This document shows, piece after piece, positions 32,400 through 43,173 of a stretch of DNA of 64,000 nt (positions within the stretch are counted from its first letter, which is position 1; every line of letters begins with the position of its first letter). Made by a program: the position numbers and the translations under genes. This stretch comes from Strigamia acuminata (Eukaryota; Arthropoda; Chilopoda; Geophilomorpha; Linotaeniidae). The notes beneath the pieces are model-generated. The model searched no databases, was not told where the DNA came from, and saw nothing but the letters and a program-made list of their open reading frames with translations. The stretch covers positions 52,397,162 to 52,461,161 of the forward strand of contig OX442314.1 in assembly GCA_949358305.1 (NCBI GenBank). The letters run 5' to 3'.

Positions 32400-33264
32400 G
32401 GCGGCAGGCGCTCCTCCAACCGCTCCATTTTCCTAGACTATGACCGAAGACGCGTTCAATGTTGGTCTGGATCGTCCCGTCGAAGTGAGTGTCCCGGTTC
32501 GCCTCCGCTCCAATCCTTTTCGTTACTTTCTGCGTGTATTCCTTCAAACGGTGCGTGCTTCGCTCCTCGTACGTATGTTGTGGACGCAGATTTGAATGTT
32601 GAAATGGCAAGTCGGCCGCAACTCTCTCTGGCTCCGAATATGCTCTTTTTGCATCCGCAATTACATTGGGCGCCGTCAAACACAGTTCTATGCCCGATTC
32701 CACGTCGTAGGTCTTTCCTTCAGGCGTCACAAATTGATCCGGAAGTTCAGCAGGCTGTTCACCAGCTATTATGTATGCTCCCTCTGGATATTCCCAAGTC
32801 AAAGGCCGGATTCCCTTCTCCTTCGCCAATTGCTTTATGCGTGCCAAATATGATGCGTGCGCATGACGAAAACGAGCGATGGCGTTCGCACTGCCGAATG
32901 GAATCCTTGGCGGTGGAAAATCCACTCCAGCCAACGAAGTTTTGTCTATCGACTCATAACCAAGTACATATGCAAACATAAGGCGCATCCATTTCCGAAA
33001 TTTGCAACGGCGCAAGTCACCGCCGCCCCGACACGCTCGGCATTCTCGTGGCGCCCGTAGTTGGTAAATTTCAAATCCTGTCCCGCTACAAACTGGACAC
33101 AATTCATAGTTTGGAAAACTTTGATCGTTCGGGTGGTCCGGATGAAAGCGTGGCACCAATCCTTCGCCCGAAGCTTCGATTGGTGGCATCGGTAGGTATT
33201 TTGGATAACCTTTTTGCGTTGGTTTTGGAATCGTAATTGTTACATTTGGATCGTAGGACGCCAT
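32386..33264 (-). CDS. Element C accessory ORF 1 with two CxxCxGxG-type zinc-binding motifs
   Basis: ATG 33264 to TAA 32386, 292 residues. It lies 169 bp past the end of pol. Residues about 57-85 contain CPVCSGTG and CRACRGGG, the two-cysteine-pair CxxCxGxG pattern known from the DnaJ zinc-finger region, here as one pair instead of the usual four repeats. A basic stretch (RRCKFRKWMR) follows. The rest is Pro-rich at the N-terminus and mixed at the C-terminus. There is no signal peptide or membrane segment, so it is not an envelope gene. It may bind nucleic acid or act in assembly; that is inference. Confidence 0.55.
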   Translation of the reverse strand: MASYDPNVTITIPKPTQKGYPKYLPMPPIEASGEGLVPRFHPDHPNDQSFPNYELCPVCSGTGFEIYQLRAPRECRACRGGGDLRRCKFRKWMRLMFAYVLGYESIDKTSLAGVDFPPPRIPFGSANAIARFRHAHASYLARIKQLAKEKGIRPLTWEYPEGAYIIAGEQPAELPDQFVTPEGKTYDVESGIELCLTAPNVIADAKRAYSEPERVAADLPFQHSNLRPQHTYEERSTHRLKEYTQKVTKRIGAEANRDTHFDGTIQTNIERVFGHSLGKWSGWRSACRLACR

Positions 33265-33433
33265 AATAAATTATCGTAAAGTGAAAGGTTGATAGACGCA
33301 CAATTTCTAACAATATTAATCCAATTTTAGTAATTGTTAAGTTTTTTGAGGCGCGACTATTCAGACGCAAGAAGGAAAGAAGGTTGGGTAAAGTAAAGAA
33401 AGAAATAAAATTATAAAATGAAAAGAAATTAAG

Positions 33434-36400
33434 TTATTTTATCGAAAATGAAGCGATGATGGTTTCAATTTCCGATGTAAACGCAGCAACATGTTTTTCG
33501 ATCATTGTTGCGTCCGTTTGGTCTAAATCATCATCATTATTGAACCAATGGCGCAATTCTACGACGTTATACGGCAGCATTCGACGACCATCCTTATCCA
33601 TAAGTATGCCAGTGTTGGGTCCAGTTAATTTATGGATTACGTAAATGCCTTCCGTCCTCTGTCGAAGTCCTGCAGCAAACTGTCGGTCCGCTGATGACAA
33701 TTGTCGATTTTTAATAGACACAAAATCGCCTGGTTTGAAATCGTGTGGTCTTCTTTTTCGATCGAACCAGTGTTTATGTCTAATTTGAGCTTTTTGTAAA
33801 TTTGCAGTGGCATTATTTCGCAATTCTCTCATCAATTCGTGCGTCTCTCGCGCTCGTGCCGGTGGCAGTGGCTGTCCATCGTCGGTGTCCGAATCGAAAT
33901 CACCTGGATAACGCGCCTCTTGTCCCGTCACCATTTGATAAGGAGAATATTGAAGCGAAGCCTGATAAGCTGAGTTAATTGCCAGCACAAAATATCCAAT
34001 GTGAACATCCCAGCGCACATGCTCTTCAATATATGCCAAAATGCAATTTTTTAATGCTTGGTTTAATCTTTCGGCTAAGTTCCCCTGTGGATGATAAACA
34101 GCCGTGTAGCGATTGATGGCGCCAAAACTCTGACATGCAGCCTGGAATTCCATTGAACGGAAAGCTGGCGCATTGTCACTTATAATGACCTTTGGAAATA
34201 CCCATCGCTGAATAAATCCTTGCAATTGTTTGATTGTTGTTTTCCAGTCAGATGTCTCGGTCAATCTCACATCCAACCACCGACTGGCGGCATCCACAAT
34301 TACTAATGCGTAACAATGTCCTCCAACCGATCGGGGCTTTTTACCGTAATAATCGATGTAAATTGTGTGAAACAAATGTCGTGGTTTGGCCATGATCATT
34401 GGTCCATATGGAAGGCGATTTAACGGCTTGGCTCGTTGACATGGTTCACACTTTCGAATCCAAAGTAAAACGTCCTCCTTCATTTTTGGCCAATAAACTC
34501 GGGCCCGGAGTCGATGAAGTGTTTTCTCAACTCCTAAATGTCCGCAGCTCGGCGGGTAATGCAGAGCCTTGAAATATTGTTCGCGTAACACTAAGGGCAA
34601 ATAGATTTGTCTTCTACGGCGAATTTTATTTATGTCGATCGGTGGATAACGACATAACATTCCCTTATAAATAGCAAAATCTACGGCACGATACCTGATA
34701 CGCGCTGCTTGTACTTGGTCGTTGGGCAAATGTCCTTGATCAAGAAATTCGATCAATTCGGCGCTCCACGTATCTTCGTGTTGTCGACGAATTATTTCGT
34801 TAATTGTTGGTATCAGACAAAAAGGTTGGTGATCCCGCGGCGCATCATGGAGTCGCTCGGCCTCATCCTCTTTTTCGTCTTGTTGCTCATCAGCAACAGG
34901 GCGTCTCGATGCATTTCTTTGAAATTGTGATCGATCTTGACGCACTTGTTGTGGCATAAATCCTGCACGTCCCATCCATGCCGGTCGATAAGTTGTTGAA
35001 TCGTCCGACGAATCCGAATCCGGACCTCCATATCCGTCATAATTCGGTCGCGCAGCTCCAGATGGTCCTGCAGGTGGGTTCAACATGTTAGGGGTCGGAA
35101 ATGATGCAGTCGGCACATTTGGCGATGGCAGAGGCGGCATTAAAGGTGGTAATGGTGCAACAGCCCCAGGAGGCGTCGAAACTTGTGTTTGTTGACGTGC
35201 TCTGGCTCGAGTTAGTACCTGATAATTTGGTGGTGGTCTCTTTTTATTTTTAGAACCTTTTGGCCTACCCAATTTTGGTTTAATTTGCTGTTGTCGTCTT
35301 TGCGCTCTTGTCATCACAGCTGCGTCATTTCGTTGCTGTGCCACAGCCAATCCAACTCCAATAATGTTGATTATTGGTAATTTTGGCCAATCATTTGGGT
35401 CGTTAAAATAAGCGATGTAGCATGTTTCATCAACGAGAGGCGAGTCGTCTGCATCCAATGGTTCCGATGGTTCCACAGGCGCACGGCTCAAAGCATCCGC
35501 AACACGATTCTGTGCTCCTGAACAGTAAAGAAATGTAAATTTGTACTCACTGAGGGACAGAACCCATCGTGCCAGGCGTCCTTTTGGTTCTCGCTGCTGG
35601 AAAAGCCACTTTAACGACAAATGATCGCTCTCTAAATAAAAATTCATCATCTCAAGATACACACGAAATCTCTTGACCGCCCAAACCGCCGCTAAGCACT
35701 CAATTTCGGTAACGCTGTAATTCTTTTCAGCAGAATTCAGTGCACGTGGTGCAAAGGCAATTGGTGTTCGTTCACCTTGATCATTGAGTTGCATGAGTGC
35801 AGCGCCCAAACCTGAATAGCTGGCGTCTGTTTGTAGTATATATGGCTTGGTCCAATCCGGGAATCTTCGGTGTAGAGTTGGTTCTGCCAATCCTCTCTTA
35901 AGTGAATTAAATGCTTCTTGGTGTTGAATCGTCCAATTCCACTCAGAATCTTTTTTGAGTAAAGGGCGAAACACCTCGCATGTTTTTGAATAATTTGAGA
36001 AAAATGACTGATAATAACCAATCATTCCTTTGAATCTTTGTAATTCTTTGATGTTGGTAGGCGCCGGAAAATATTGAATTGCCGTCACCTTATTTGGGTT
36101 TGGTTTAATGTGTCCAGCCTCTACAATATGTCCTAAAACTTCGAGCGATGTTCTGCACAATTCCGTCTTGTTGGCGTTCATCGTGAATCCCGCTTCATCC
36201 AAGGCTTGAAGAATTATTTTGAGATGTTGCACATGCTCCTCGAAAGTCTTGCTGAAAATTATGACGTCATCGAGATAAACGAACACGAACTTGTAAAGAT
36301 ATTTCGACAAAGTTTTGTTCATGGCTCTCTGCAGAGTTGCTGGGCCATTAATGGGTCCAAACGGCATTCTCACATATTCGAAAAGTCCTCTGTGCGTAAT

Positions 36401-38242
36401 AAATGCGAGAAATCTCTCGTCACCGGGGCGCACTCCAATCTGGTGGAAAGCTTCTCGTCCATCTATGATCGAAAACCAATTTGATCCTCCTAAATAAGAA
36501 AATATATTATCGATGTCGGGTAGTGGGTAGACATCGGGTAAAGTTTGAGCATTCATCGGCCTAAAATCCATAGCTGTACGCCAGTCTCCAGTCTTCTTTG
36601 GAACAACAACAGGCGCCACCGCACAATCACTTTTTGATCGACGAATAATGCCTTGTTTTAGTTTTTGGTCCAAATAAGCGTCAATTACCATCTTTTTTGC
36701 TGGGTTAACGGGTCTCACAGGCACATGAATTGGTCTAAAGTCCGGTTTTAAATTTACTTCAAACTGAGTGTTGTTACATAATCCAACCTCCTCGCGAAAT
36801 ACTTTCGAAATTGGTCGAAGAGTCTGAATTAATAAACGAATTTGGGGTACCGTCAATGATGACCACAGCTGGTCGTAAATCCAATCCAGTTGTGTTGGAT
36901 CACTGCTTGGTTGATATTGTAGTACATTAACATCCAGAGGCGGCTCCGAAATCGTCGAATGATCGTGTACTCTGGCCATGAGCGCATCCTCATCCACACG
37001 ACGCAAAAGCTGTCTTCCCTGCGTGTTAAGTTGTTTTATTGTTGGTGACAATTCATAAAGGCGTCTCCGCTCTCGTCTTGCACGTCTGCGTTGGCTAAGC
37101 GTCGAAAACAAAGATGAATTGAATTTTCTTGATTTTTTAATGGAATCCTTCCTCCTTGGTGACCATATAAATGACCACTGATCTCGTGTACGATTCCGAA
37201 TCCTCTTGATTTGGTGTTGAGCATCGTCATTTGGATATTCGAAAATCTCTTGCGACAAAGGTCGATGTTCTAGAAGAATACAATTAATGTTGTTAATTAA
37301 TACCTTGGGTACATCCTTAGTGCTGTCCTTTGTATCATCGGGCTTCCTGATGGGAAATAAAAGAACAGATTCTGACTTATTAGCTTGTTCTAAAGTCATG
37401 AATTGTCTTCGCTCTTGTGATCCCTTCAAATACCACTGGCACAATTCAAAGTCTGTGCACAGACCAACCGCTCTGCAGAAATCTCTTCCCAACAAAAGGT
37501 CTTCTGATGTTTTGGGTATAATTAAGCAAATGAAAGAAATAACGGCCAAAGGTGCGCGCACCGACAGTTTAACAGATCCCTTAACTGGAATTTTGTCATC
37601 GGCCGCTGTACGCACTGTTTCGTGAAGTTCGAGCAATTCCAAACCCATATTGGCTTTAAGTTTGTTAAATAATGACTCTGACATTACACATGTCTGAGCG
37701 CCTGAATCTAGAAGTGCAACAAAACTCACGTTGGCCCATGTTATTTTGATGTATGGTGCTTCTCTGTTGAAGCGATCAGTCTTCGTAATTTCGATTCTCG
37801 GCTCTTCGGACTTCTGCAATTCCTCGGGCGACAAAAGAACGAAGTTTGTTTGCAACGTCTCACTCTGCGTTGTCAACGAAGTTGATTTTTTGGGGGTTTC
37901 CTTGGCTTTCACAGACGAAAGTTGCGCTGATTTTGTTGGTTGTGGTGTTACGACACCGGGTGTTTTTGTTTTTGATTTACTTGGATCTGATTTGATTGAT
38001 GTAGTTAATTTAATGTCAGCAGACGGTGTTAATGATTTGTTGTTGTCTTCTCGAACAGCAGATGGCGCCTCTGGTGTCGGAGTAGACTGTGTTGTACTTC
38101 CATCGACGTCTGGTGATTCTTCAGTCTTCTTCTCAGTTGAGTCCTTGATGTTTATGTCCGACCCACTCTCTGGACTCATGCTTTGAGCAGGCCGCTTGCG
38201 TTTCCCGACTGACGACTCCATTCCTTGCCACAAACGGGGCAC
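33434..38242 (-). CDS. pol: Element C pol polyprotein, intact, 1602 residues
   Basis: Domains by approximate residue: Ser/Thr/Lys-rich linker (1-150); aspartic protease (ALLDSGAQTCVMS, about 178); RT with MDFRPMN, FSIIDGREAFHQIG, MPFGPINGP and active site VYLDD (about 656); RNaseH (LQTDASYSGLGAAL, about 797; TEIECLAAVW; VADALSR); an unusually long linker (about 960-1130) with an AT-hook-like LGRPKGSKNKKRP (about 989); integrase zinc domain (HLGVEK to CEPCQRAK, about 1232-1270); and catalytic residues in YIDYYG, ISDNAPAF and AERLNQ (about 1300, 1352, 1389). The frame begins upstream of any good ATG and overlaps the end of gag, so expression by frameshift or reinitiation is likely. No stop interrupts it. 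Confidence 0.92.
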   Translation of the reverse strand: MPRLWQGMESSVGKRKRPAQSMSPESGSDINIKDSTEKKTEESPDVDGSTTQSTPTPEAPSAVREDNNKSLTPSADIKLTTSIKSDPSKSKTKTPGVVTPQPTKSAQLSSVKAKETPKKSTSLTTQSETLQTNFVLLSPEELQKSEEPRIEITKTDRFNREAPYIKITWANVSFVALLDSGAQTCVMSESLFNKLKANMGLELLELHETVRTAADDKIPVKGSVKLSVRAPLAVISFICLIIPKTSEDLLLGRDFCRAVGLCTDFELCQWYLKGSQERRQFMTLEQANKSESVLLFPIRKPDDTKDSTKDVPKVLINNINCILLEHRPLSQEIFEYPNDDAQHQIKRIRNRTRDQWSFIWSPRRKDSIKKSRKFNSSLFSTLSQRRRARRERRRLYELSPTIKQLNTQGRQLLRRVDEDALMARVHDHSTISEPPLDVNVLQYQPSSDPTQLDWIYDQLWSSLTVPQIRLLIQTLRPISKVFREEVGLCNNTQFEVNLKPDFRPIHVPVRPVNPAKKMVIDAYLDQKLKQGIIRRSKSDCAVAPVVVPKKTGDWRTAMDFRPMNAQTLPDVYPLPDIDNIFSYLGGSNWFSIIDGREAFHQIGVRPGDERFLAFITHRGLFEYVRMPFGPINGPATLQRAMNKTLSKYLYKFVFVYLDDVIIFSKTFEEHVQHLKIILQALDEAGFTMNANKTELCRTSLEVLGHIVEAGHIKPNPNKVTAIQYFPAPTNIKELQRFKGMIGYYQSFFSNYSKTCEVFRPLLKKDSEWNWTIQHQEAFNSLKRGLAEPTLHRRFPDWTKPYILQTDASYSGLGAALMQLNDQGERTPIAFAPRALNSAEKNYSVTEIECLAAVWAVKRFRVYLEMMNFYLESDHLSLKWLFQQREPKGRLARWVLSLSEYKFTFLYCSGAQNRVADALSRAPVEPSEPLDADDSPLVDETCYIAYFNDPNDWPKLPIINIIGVGLAVAQQRNDAAVMTRAQRRQQQIKPKLGRPKGSKNKKRPPPNYQVLTRARARQQTQVSTPPGAVAPLPPLMPPLPSPNVPTASFPTPNMLNPPAGPSGAARPNYDGYGGPDSDSSDDSTTYRPAWMGRAGFMPQQVRQDRSQFQRNASRRPVADEQQDEKEDEAERLHDAPRDHQPFCLIPTINEIIRRQHEDTWSAELIEFLDQGHLPNDQVQAARIRYRAVDFAIYKGMLCRYPPIDINKIRRRRQIYLPLVLREQYFKALHYPPSCGHLGVEKTLHRLRARVYWPKMKEDVLLWIRKCEPCQRAKPLNRLPYGPMIMAKPRHLFHTIYIDYYGKKPRSVGGHCYALVIVDAASRWLDVRLTETSDWKTTIKQLQGFIQRWVFPKVIISDNAPAFRSMEFQAACQSFGAINRYTAVYHPQGNLAERLNQALKNCILAYIEEHVRWDVHIGYFVLAINSAYQASLQYSPYQMVTGQEARYPGDFDSDTDDGQPLPPARARETHELMRELRNNATANLQKAQIRHKHWFDRKRRPHDFKPGDFVSIKNRQLSSADRQFAAGLRQRTEGIYVIHKLTGPNTGILMDKDGRRMLPYNVVELRHWFNNDDDLDQTDATMIEKHVAAFTSEIETIIASFSIK

Positions 38243-38886
38243 ACAGGCCTCCAGGATTGCCTGTCAGACATGAACCATTTGTCCGTTGGTGTTTTTCTCC
38301 ACATAGCATTCTTCGGAAGCTTTGGTTCAGAATCCGCTTCTTTCGCAGCTGGAAAAATGACAACGTCCTTGGCACATGTGTGCTGTGTATCCGTTCTAGG
38401 TGTTGGCGTAGTAGTCGCAGTCATGGCGTGGACATCAGACTTTTGTGCTGCCGCTGATGCAGACTCCTTGGGCGGGTCCTTATTTGTTTCCTCGCTGTTG
38501 GGATCTTCTGGATCAAGCGCACAAGTTGACATGTCCTCGAGCAATGCTGTAAATACTTTGTTGAATCTTGAAAAACGACCAGACCTGGACGAAGTAGATT
38601 GTTGATTTAACTTCTCCTCCTCCGTTCTGGTACGTGTGGCAGGACCCACTCCTGCGGGTAAAGGCATCTCCTGGTCCGAAACTCCGCACTGTTTGTACTC
38701 AAAAGTCCGCAATGAATCCAACTGAAGGCGATTATCGACATCGTTGCCCATTTTGACTGCGTCGTCGATCGTCCTGATGCCCCAAGAGCGCATTAATTGT
38801 ACGACCTGAGTTTGCATCATGCCCTGAACTCGTTCCCACTGCAAGCCCTTATCCTTGTATCCAGCAATATTTAAATAATGAATCAT
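38176..38886 (-). CDS. gag: Element C gag, distal part
   Basis: It continues the capsid region in another frame: ATG 38886 overlaps the stop of the proximal gag frame as ATGA. The sequence MIHYLNIAGYKDKG is followed by a helical part and a Pro/Thr-rich tail that ends near a single CxxC pair (CPVCGKEW); no complete CCHC knuckle is visible. It overlaps the start of pol (38176-38242). Either an indel split one gag into two frames in this copy, or translation is coupled at the ATGA. Confidence 0.65.
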   Translation of the reverse strand: MIHYLNIAGYKDKGLQWERVQGMMQTQVVQLMRSWGIRTIDDAVKMGNDVDNRLQLDSLRTFEYKQCGVSDQEMPLPAGVGPATRTRTEEEKLNQQSTSSRSGRFSRFNKVFTALLEDMSTCALDPEDPNSEETNKDPPKESASAAAQKSDVHAMTATTTPTPRTDTQHTCAKDVVIFPAAKEADSEPKLPKNAMWRKTPTDKWFMSDRQSWRPVCPVCGKEWSRQSGNASGLLKA

Positions 38887-40019
38887 CTCGCTGAGGAAAA
38901 TACCTGCCTGAAAATTAATTCAAAGTCCTCCCAATTGTTTGGTTTTGGAGTTAGAGCCATCCACCAACGTTGCGCTCTATTTCGAAACGCGAGAACCACG
39001 TATACTTTCAAATATATTCCTTCCGGTGCTCCCATGGTAAACATGTGCGCATATAGCTTACCTAGGAACAAGTCCACTGTGTCGAAGGTAGCTTCATCCG
39101 GGTCGAAGTAAGGAATTTTTTCAACTTTAAGTTTATACCTTCCAACCTGAGCGGCTTGACGCTGATCCTCCGACTCCAACGAGAGTTGAGATCTCGTGTG
39201 AGGCTGTTGTCTTGAGGCGCTGAGTGGTATGCCTTGACTACCTCCTTGAGCGGAATCCGGGTCAGGATTCGGTGGTGGGTCCCGTGGAACATTGGAAGCC
39301 GTGTCTCCCTGTTGTGAATGTTGTTGACGTCGTCTCGGAGAATAAGAGCCAGTGCGTCGTGGTCCCGACGCACGTCCAGTATCTCCAAAAGAAAAGTCGG
39401 CTCCCCGAGCGCCCTCTCGACCACGACGTGTGGCCCCCGAACCCGCTTCAGGTGCTGGTGGTTCAGGCTGAGTTCGCTCGTTGTGCGAATGAATAAATTC
39501 CTCCACTCTGTCGTTCAGCTCGCGCCTAATTTGCCTCATCGATTCGAGCAACTCCTGGCAAAGTTCGTGTTGTAACTCCCTTCTATCCTCTCGTAATACT
39601 CTCATCAATGCTTCCATCGTCAATGCAGGTGGATTCCTTCGATGTTGTTGTGGTTCCGGTTGCATAAACATAGGTTGGTAAGGAGGCGGCGGTCCTCGTT
39701 GAATTTCTTCTCGAACCGCTCGCATCCCGTCCACAATTTGTCTTCTTTCCATGAGTGAGTCCTGCAAATGGCGTCTATTTTCCTCCCATTGATCCCGTGC
39801 CGCAGCCGCTTCCCGTTCATGTTGGAGTTGATCCGCTTCCATTTGAGCGTATGTCCTCCAAGGATTGGAAAATGGTACGTCTGTGGATATTGGTTGTACC
39901 AATAGATCCTGCTGCTGGTCCGGCTCATGTACTGGTGAGTCTGGAAGTGGCAAAGTATGCACTAGTTCGGCGTCTACGTCCGAAACACTGGATTGCGACA
40001 AAGCGTCGCGTGAAGCCAT
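38883..40019 (-). CDS. gag: Element C gag, proximal part
   Basis: ATG 40019 to TGA 38883, 378 residues. The acidic N-terminus is followed by a Gln/Glu/Arg-rich coiled coil (residues about 55-180), an Arg/Ser/Pro/Gln-rich linker, then the start of a Gypsy-type capsid (KVEKIPYFDPDEATFDTVDL, then RAQRWWMAL, residues about 295-370). The frame ends in mid-capsid, where the next ORF takes over. Confidence 0.75.
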   Translation of the reverse strand: MASRDALSQSSVSDVDAELVHTLPLPDSPVHEPDQQQDLLVQPISTDVPFSNPWRTYAQMEADQLQHEREAAAARDQWEENRRHLQDSLMERRQIVDGMRAVREEIQRGPPPPYQPMFMQPEPQQHRRNPPALTMEALMRVLREDRRELQHELCQELLESMRQIRRELNDRVEEFIHSHNERTQPEPPAPEAGSGATRRGREGARGADFSFGDTGRASGPRRTGSYSPRRRQQHSQQGDTASNVPRDPPPNPDPDSAQGGSQGIPLSASRQQPHTRSQLSLESEDQRQAAQVGRYKLKVEKIPYFDPDEATFDTVDLFLGKLYAHMFTMGAPEGIYLKVYVVLAFRNRAQRWWMALTPKPNNWEDFELIFRQVFSSAR

Positions 40020-40145
40020 GTTGAAATAATAATATGTGTGCCGGCAAAAATAAGTAATTAATTAAATAAATATAACGACCTATACTTGCGTAGTCTTCAC
40101 TGAAGAAAATGGTGGTTTGTGTTCTCTTAGAACACGTTTCGAGTT

Positions 40146-40165
40146 GAATCCTGTCTAGCTCGCCA
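40146..40165 (-). other. Primer binding site, tRNA-Arg-like (element C)
   Basis: On the minus strand TGGCGAGCTAGACAGGAT lies 4 bases after the LTR end. It is close to the complement of eukaryotic tRNA-Arg 3' ends. Identity to a specific isoacceptor is from memory and imperfect. Confidence 0.6.
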
Positions 40166-40169
40166 AGAT

Positions 40170-41211
40170 TGTCACGTCGTAGTCGACTTTTTAACAATGG
40201 TTTCGGAAATTTGAGAATTTCCAGGGATTGTAATAACCAGAAAATTTAGGTTCGCAGGCGCTGCAACTCTTAAAACTTTGCCGGGGGTGGTAGCTAGGTT
40301 AAGACAGCGTCTATTCGTGAAATCTGTATTTTATGGGTGCAGGATTCAATTCGGGCGCCGTGCAAAATGGCGAACGTTGATACTCGAATTTTAAGACCAA
40401 AATATCGCTCTTCACTAGGGAAAATGTCGTCATATGCTAGGCGTACTTAAGAAGAGTATATTTCTTCTCCTGAACACGCGCAAACGTTGGGTGAACGCGC
40501 AAACAGGTACCAAACCGCAGACAACGTCGTCGAACCGTCGATAATGAAATGAATACGCAATTGAGACGAGTATGAGTTCAAAATGTTCTAGGCTGAGGAG
40601 GAAGTCACAGTCGTGGCATAAAATGTATTGACGAATTAAGACCGTCGAATACGCCGTTTTTCCAGTAAATTGTACGCAAAATAATGGGCAAATAATAAAT
40701 GTTGTGGTTAGTTAGACTAACATGAGAATTCGGGCTGCATAATGACCATATGCGTTGAGACGCAACATAATCGCACTTGGAAATCTCCCAGTTGAGACAG
40801 GAGCTGTTGTCTAGTCGAAGGCGAAAATTATTCTCTCTGTTTTAGTTGTCTTGACAGAACAAGTCACCTCTGATCACATGTCAAAGGCCAAGTCAATTCC
40901 CAATGGGGACCGAGCAGAAAACAGGCGATCAGGGGTGAAATATGCAAATTTAGAGCGCGATTATATCAACTTATTGCAGAATTCTCATGAATTGTCTGGA
41001 TGGGGTGATTAAAACCAGGCCAAATCAAAGATAAATGTCAAAAATAAGGAAAATAATATAAAATAAAATAATAAATTTAGATTTGGAAAAAATAAAATAT
41101 TTTAGCGAAATTAAAACAATTTCTCAATAAAATTGGGAAAAATTAGGGAAAAGGCGCAAAATGCGCTTAAAATTTTGAAAATTTCTACTGCTCAAAGTCA
41201 GGACCGTGACA
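40170..41211 (-). repeat. Element C 5' LTR
   Basis: A 1,042-bp segment bounded by TGTCACG and CGTGACA, with the primer site just inside the element. No partner LTR is present in the window, so the boundary rests on the terminal inverted repeat and the primer site. The flanking ATCT at 41212 would be one target-duplication copy. Confidence 0.7.
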
Positions 41212-41303
41212 ATCTTTATCACGTTAATTTGTTTTAAATTCGTAATACCAGTAAACAGTGAACAAATTCAGATCCGCCGACTAGTGGTGTGAAATTAAAT
41301 TAC

Positions 41304-41753
41304 CAATTGCTCGACCAACGCGAGCAGCACTTCGTCTTCATCGTAGATCGTATCTAAGGCGAACTAATTACAAACTATTATTTATATTCCATTAAACGAT
41401 TCATTATCTACGCTCGTATACTCACCAGTTAGAAATGGAACTAATTCGGTTTGGGTTCTTTCCACTCCTAAAGCTAAAGCTATTGTGGAACGTTTCTTTA
41501 TGCTGTTAAGACGTAACTAGAGAAAGAGAAGAAAATCATTTTTATTTCATTTCATTTTATTTTATTTATTATTATTATTAAAAGTGGGCGCATTTCCAAC
41601 TCGGATGTGAAACGATTAGCGAAGGGTTTTTTCAAATTCGCTTTTCGATCGCTGTGCTAGTGGACGGTTTAGTGCGCGTTAAGGTTGAGTTTACCTGAAC
41701 ATCTTCGTTTCTTAATTCATCGATTAGAACATCAATCGGGTACAAAGAATCGT
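41304..41753 (-). CDS. PPP2R1A-like: PP2A 65-kDa scaffold subunit A, three N-terminal exons (partial)
   Basis: Exons on the minus strand: 41753-41695, 41516-41426 and 41353-41304, in phase throughout (59, 91 and 50 nt) with GT donors (gtaaac, gtgagt, gtaatt) and AG acceptors. They encode [39 protein letters not shown] (then [10 protein letters not shown]) and [17 protein letters not shown], closely matching the first HEAT repeats of the PP2A structural A subunit, which scaffolds the catalytic and regulatory subunits. The start-codon exon is not found; it would lie to the right. The next exons should lie to the left, where element C begins at 41211, so the gene is either split by a very large intron or truncated. 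Confidence 0.9.
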
Positions 41754-41925
41754 CTCAGACAATCTCATTATTACAAATTATCTCGTTAATCCTGGTTGCG
41801 AAATAAAACTCACCACAACTACTTATCAATTCATATTTATACTTTATAACAAAAATTTTCGTTTACGTATTTTTTATTCATTCAAATAACAGTAATAAAA
41901 GATCGCTTCTTTCCTGAAATCGTGT

Positions 41926-41941
41926 GGCTCTAAAAAGGGCC
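41926..41941 (-). terminator. Histone mRNA 3' stem-loop
   Basis: On the minus strand GGCCCTTTTTAGAGCC lies about 37 bases after the H4 stop codon, close to the metazoan histone stem-loop consensus. One stem pair is C-A instead of U-A. A purine-rich element (CAGGAAAGAAGCG, 41902-41915) follows, as expected for U7-directed processing. Confidence 0.8.
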
Positions 41942-41978
41942 TATTGTTGAAATAATTTGGAATAATAACTCGTTGGTT

Positions 41979-43169
<1,191 letters not shown>

Positions 43170-43173
43170 AACT

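Larger units (their letters stand above)
31307..41211 (-). mobile_element. Element C: Ty3/Gypsy retrotransposon, minus strand, 3' end truncated
   Basis: Reading leftwards: 5' LTR (41211-40170), tRNA-Arg-type primer site, gag in two overlapping frames, intact pol, then two accessory ORFs. The element stops abruptly at 31307 against the 409-bp repeat, and no second LTR is present in the window. RNaseH-integrase order and motifs place it in Ty3/Gypsy. It lies within or beside the PP2A-A gene, whose exons resume immediately to the right on the same strand. Confidence 0.88.
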
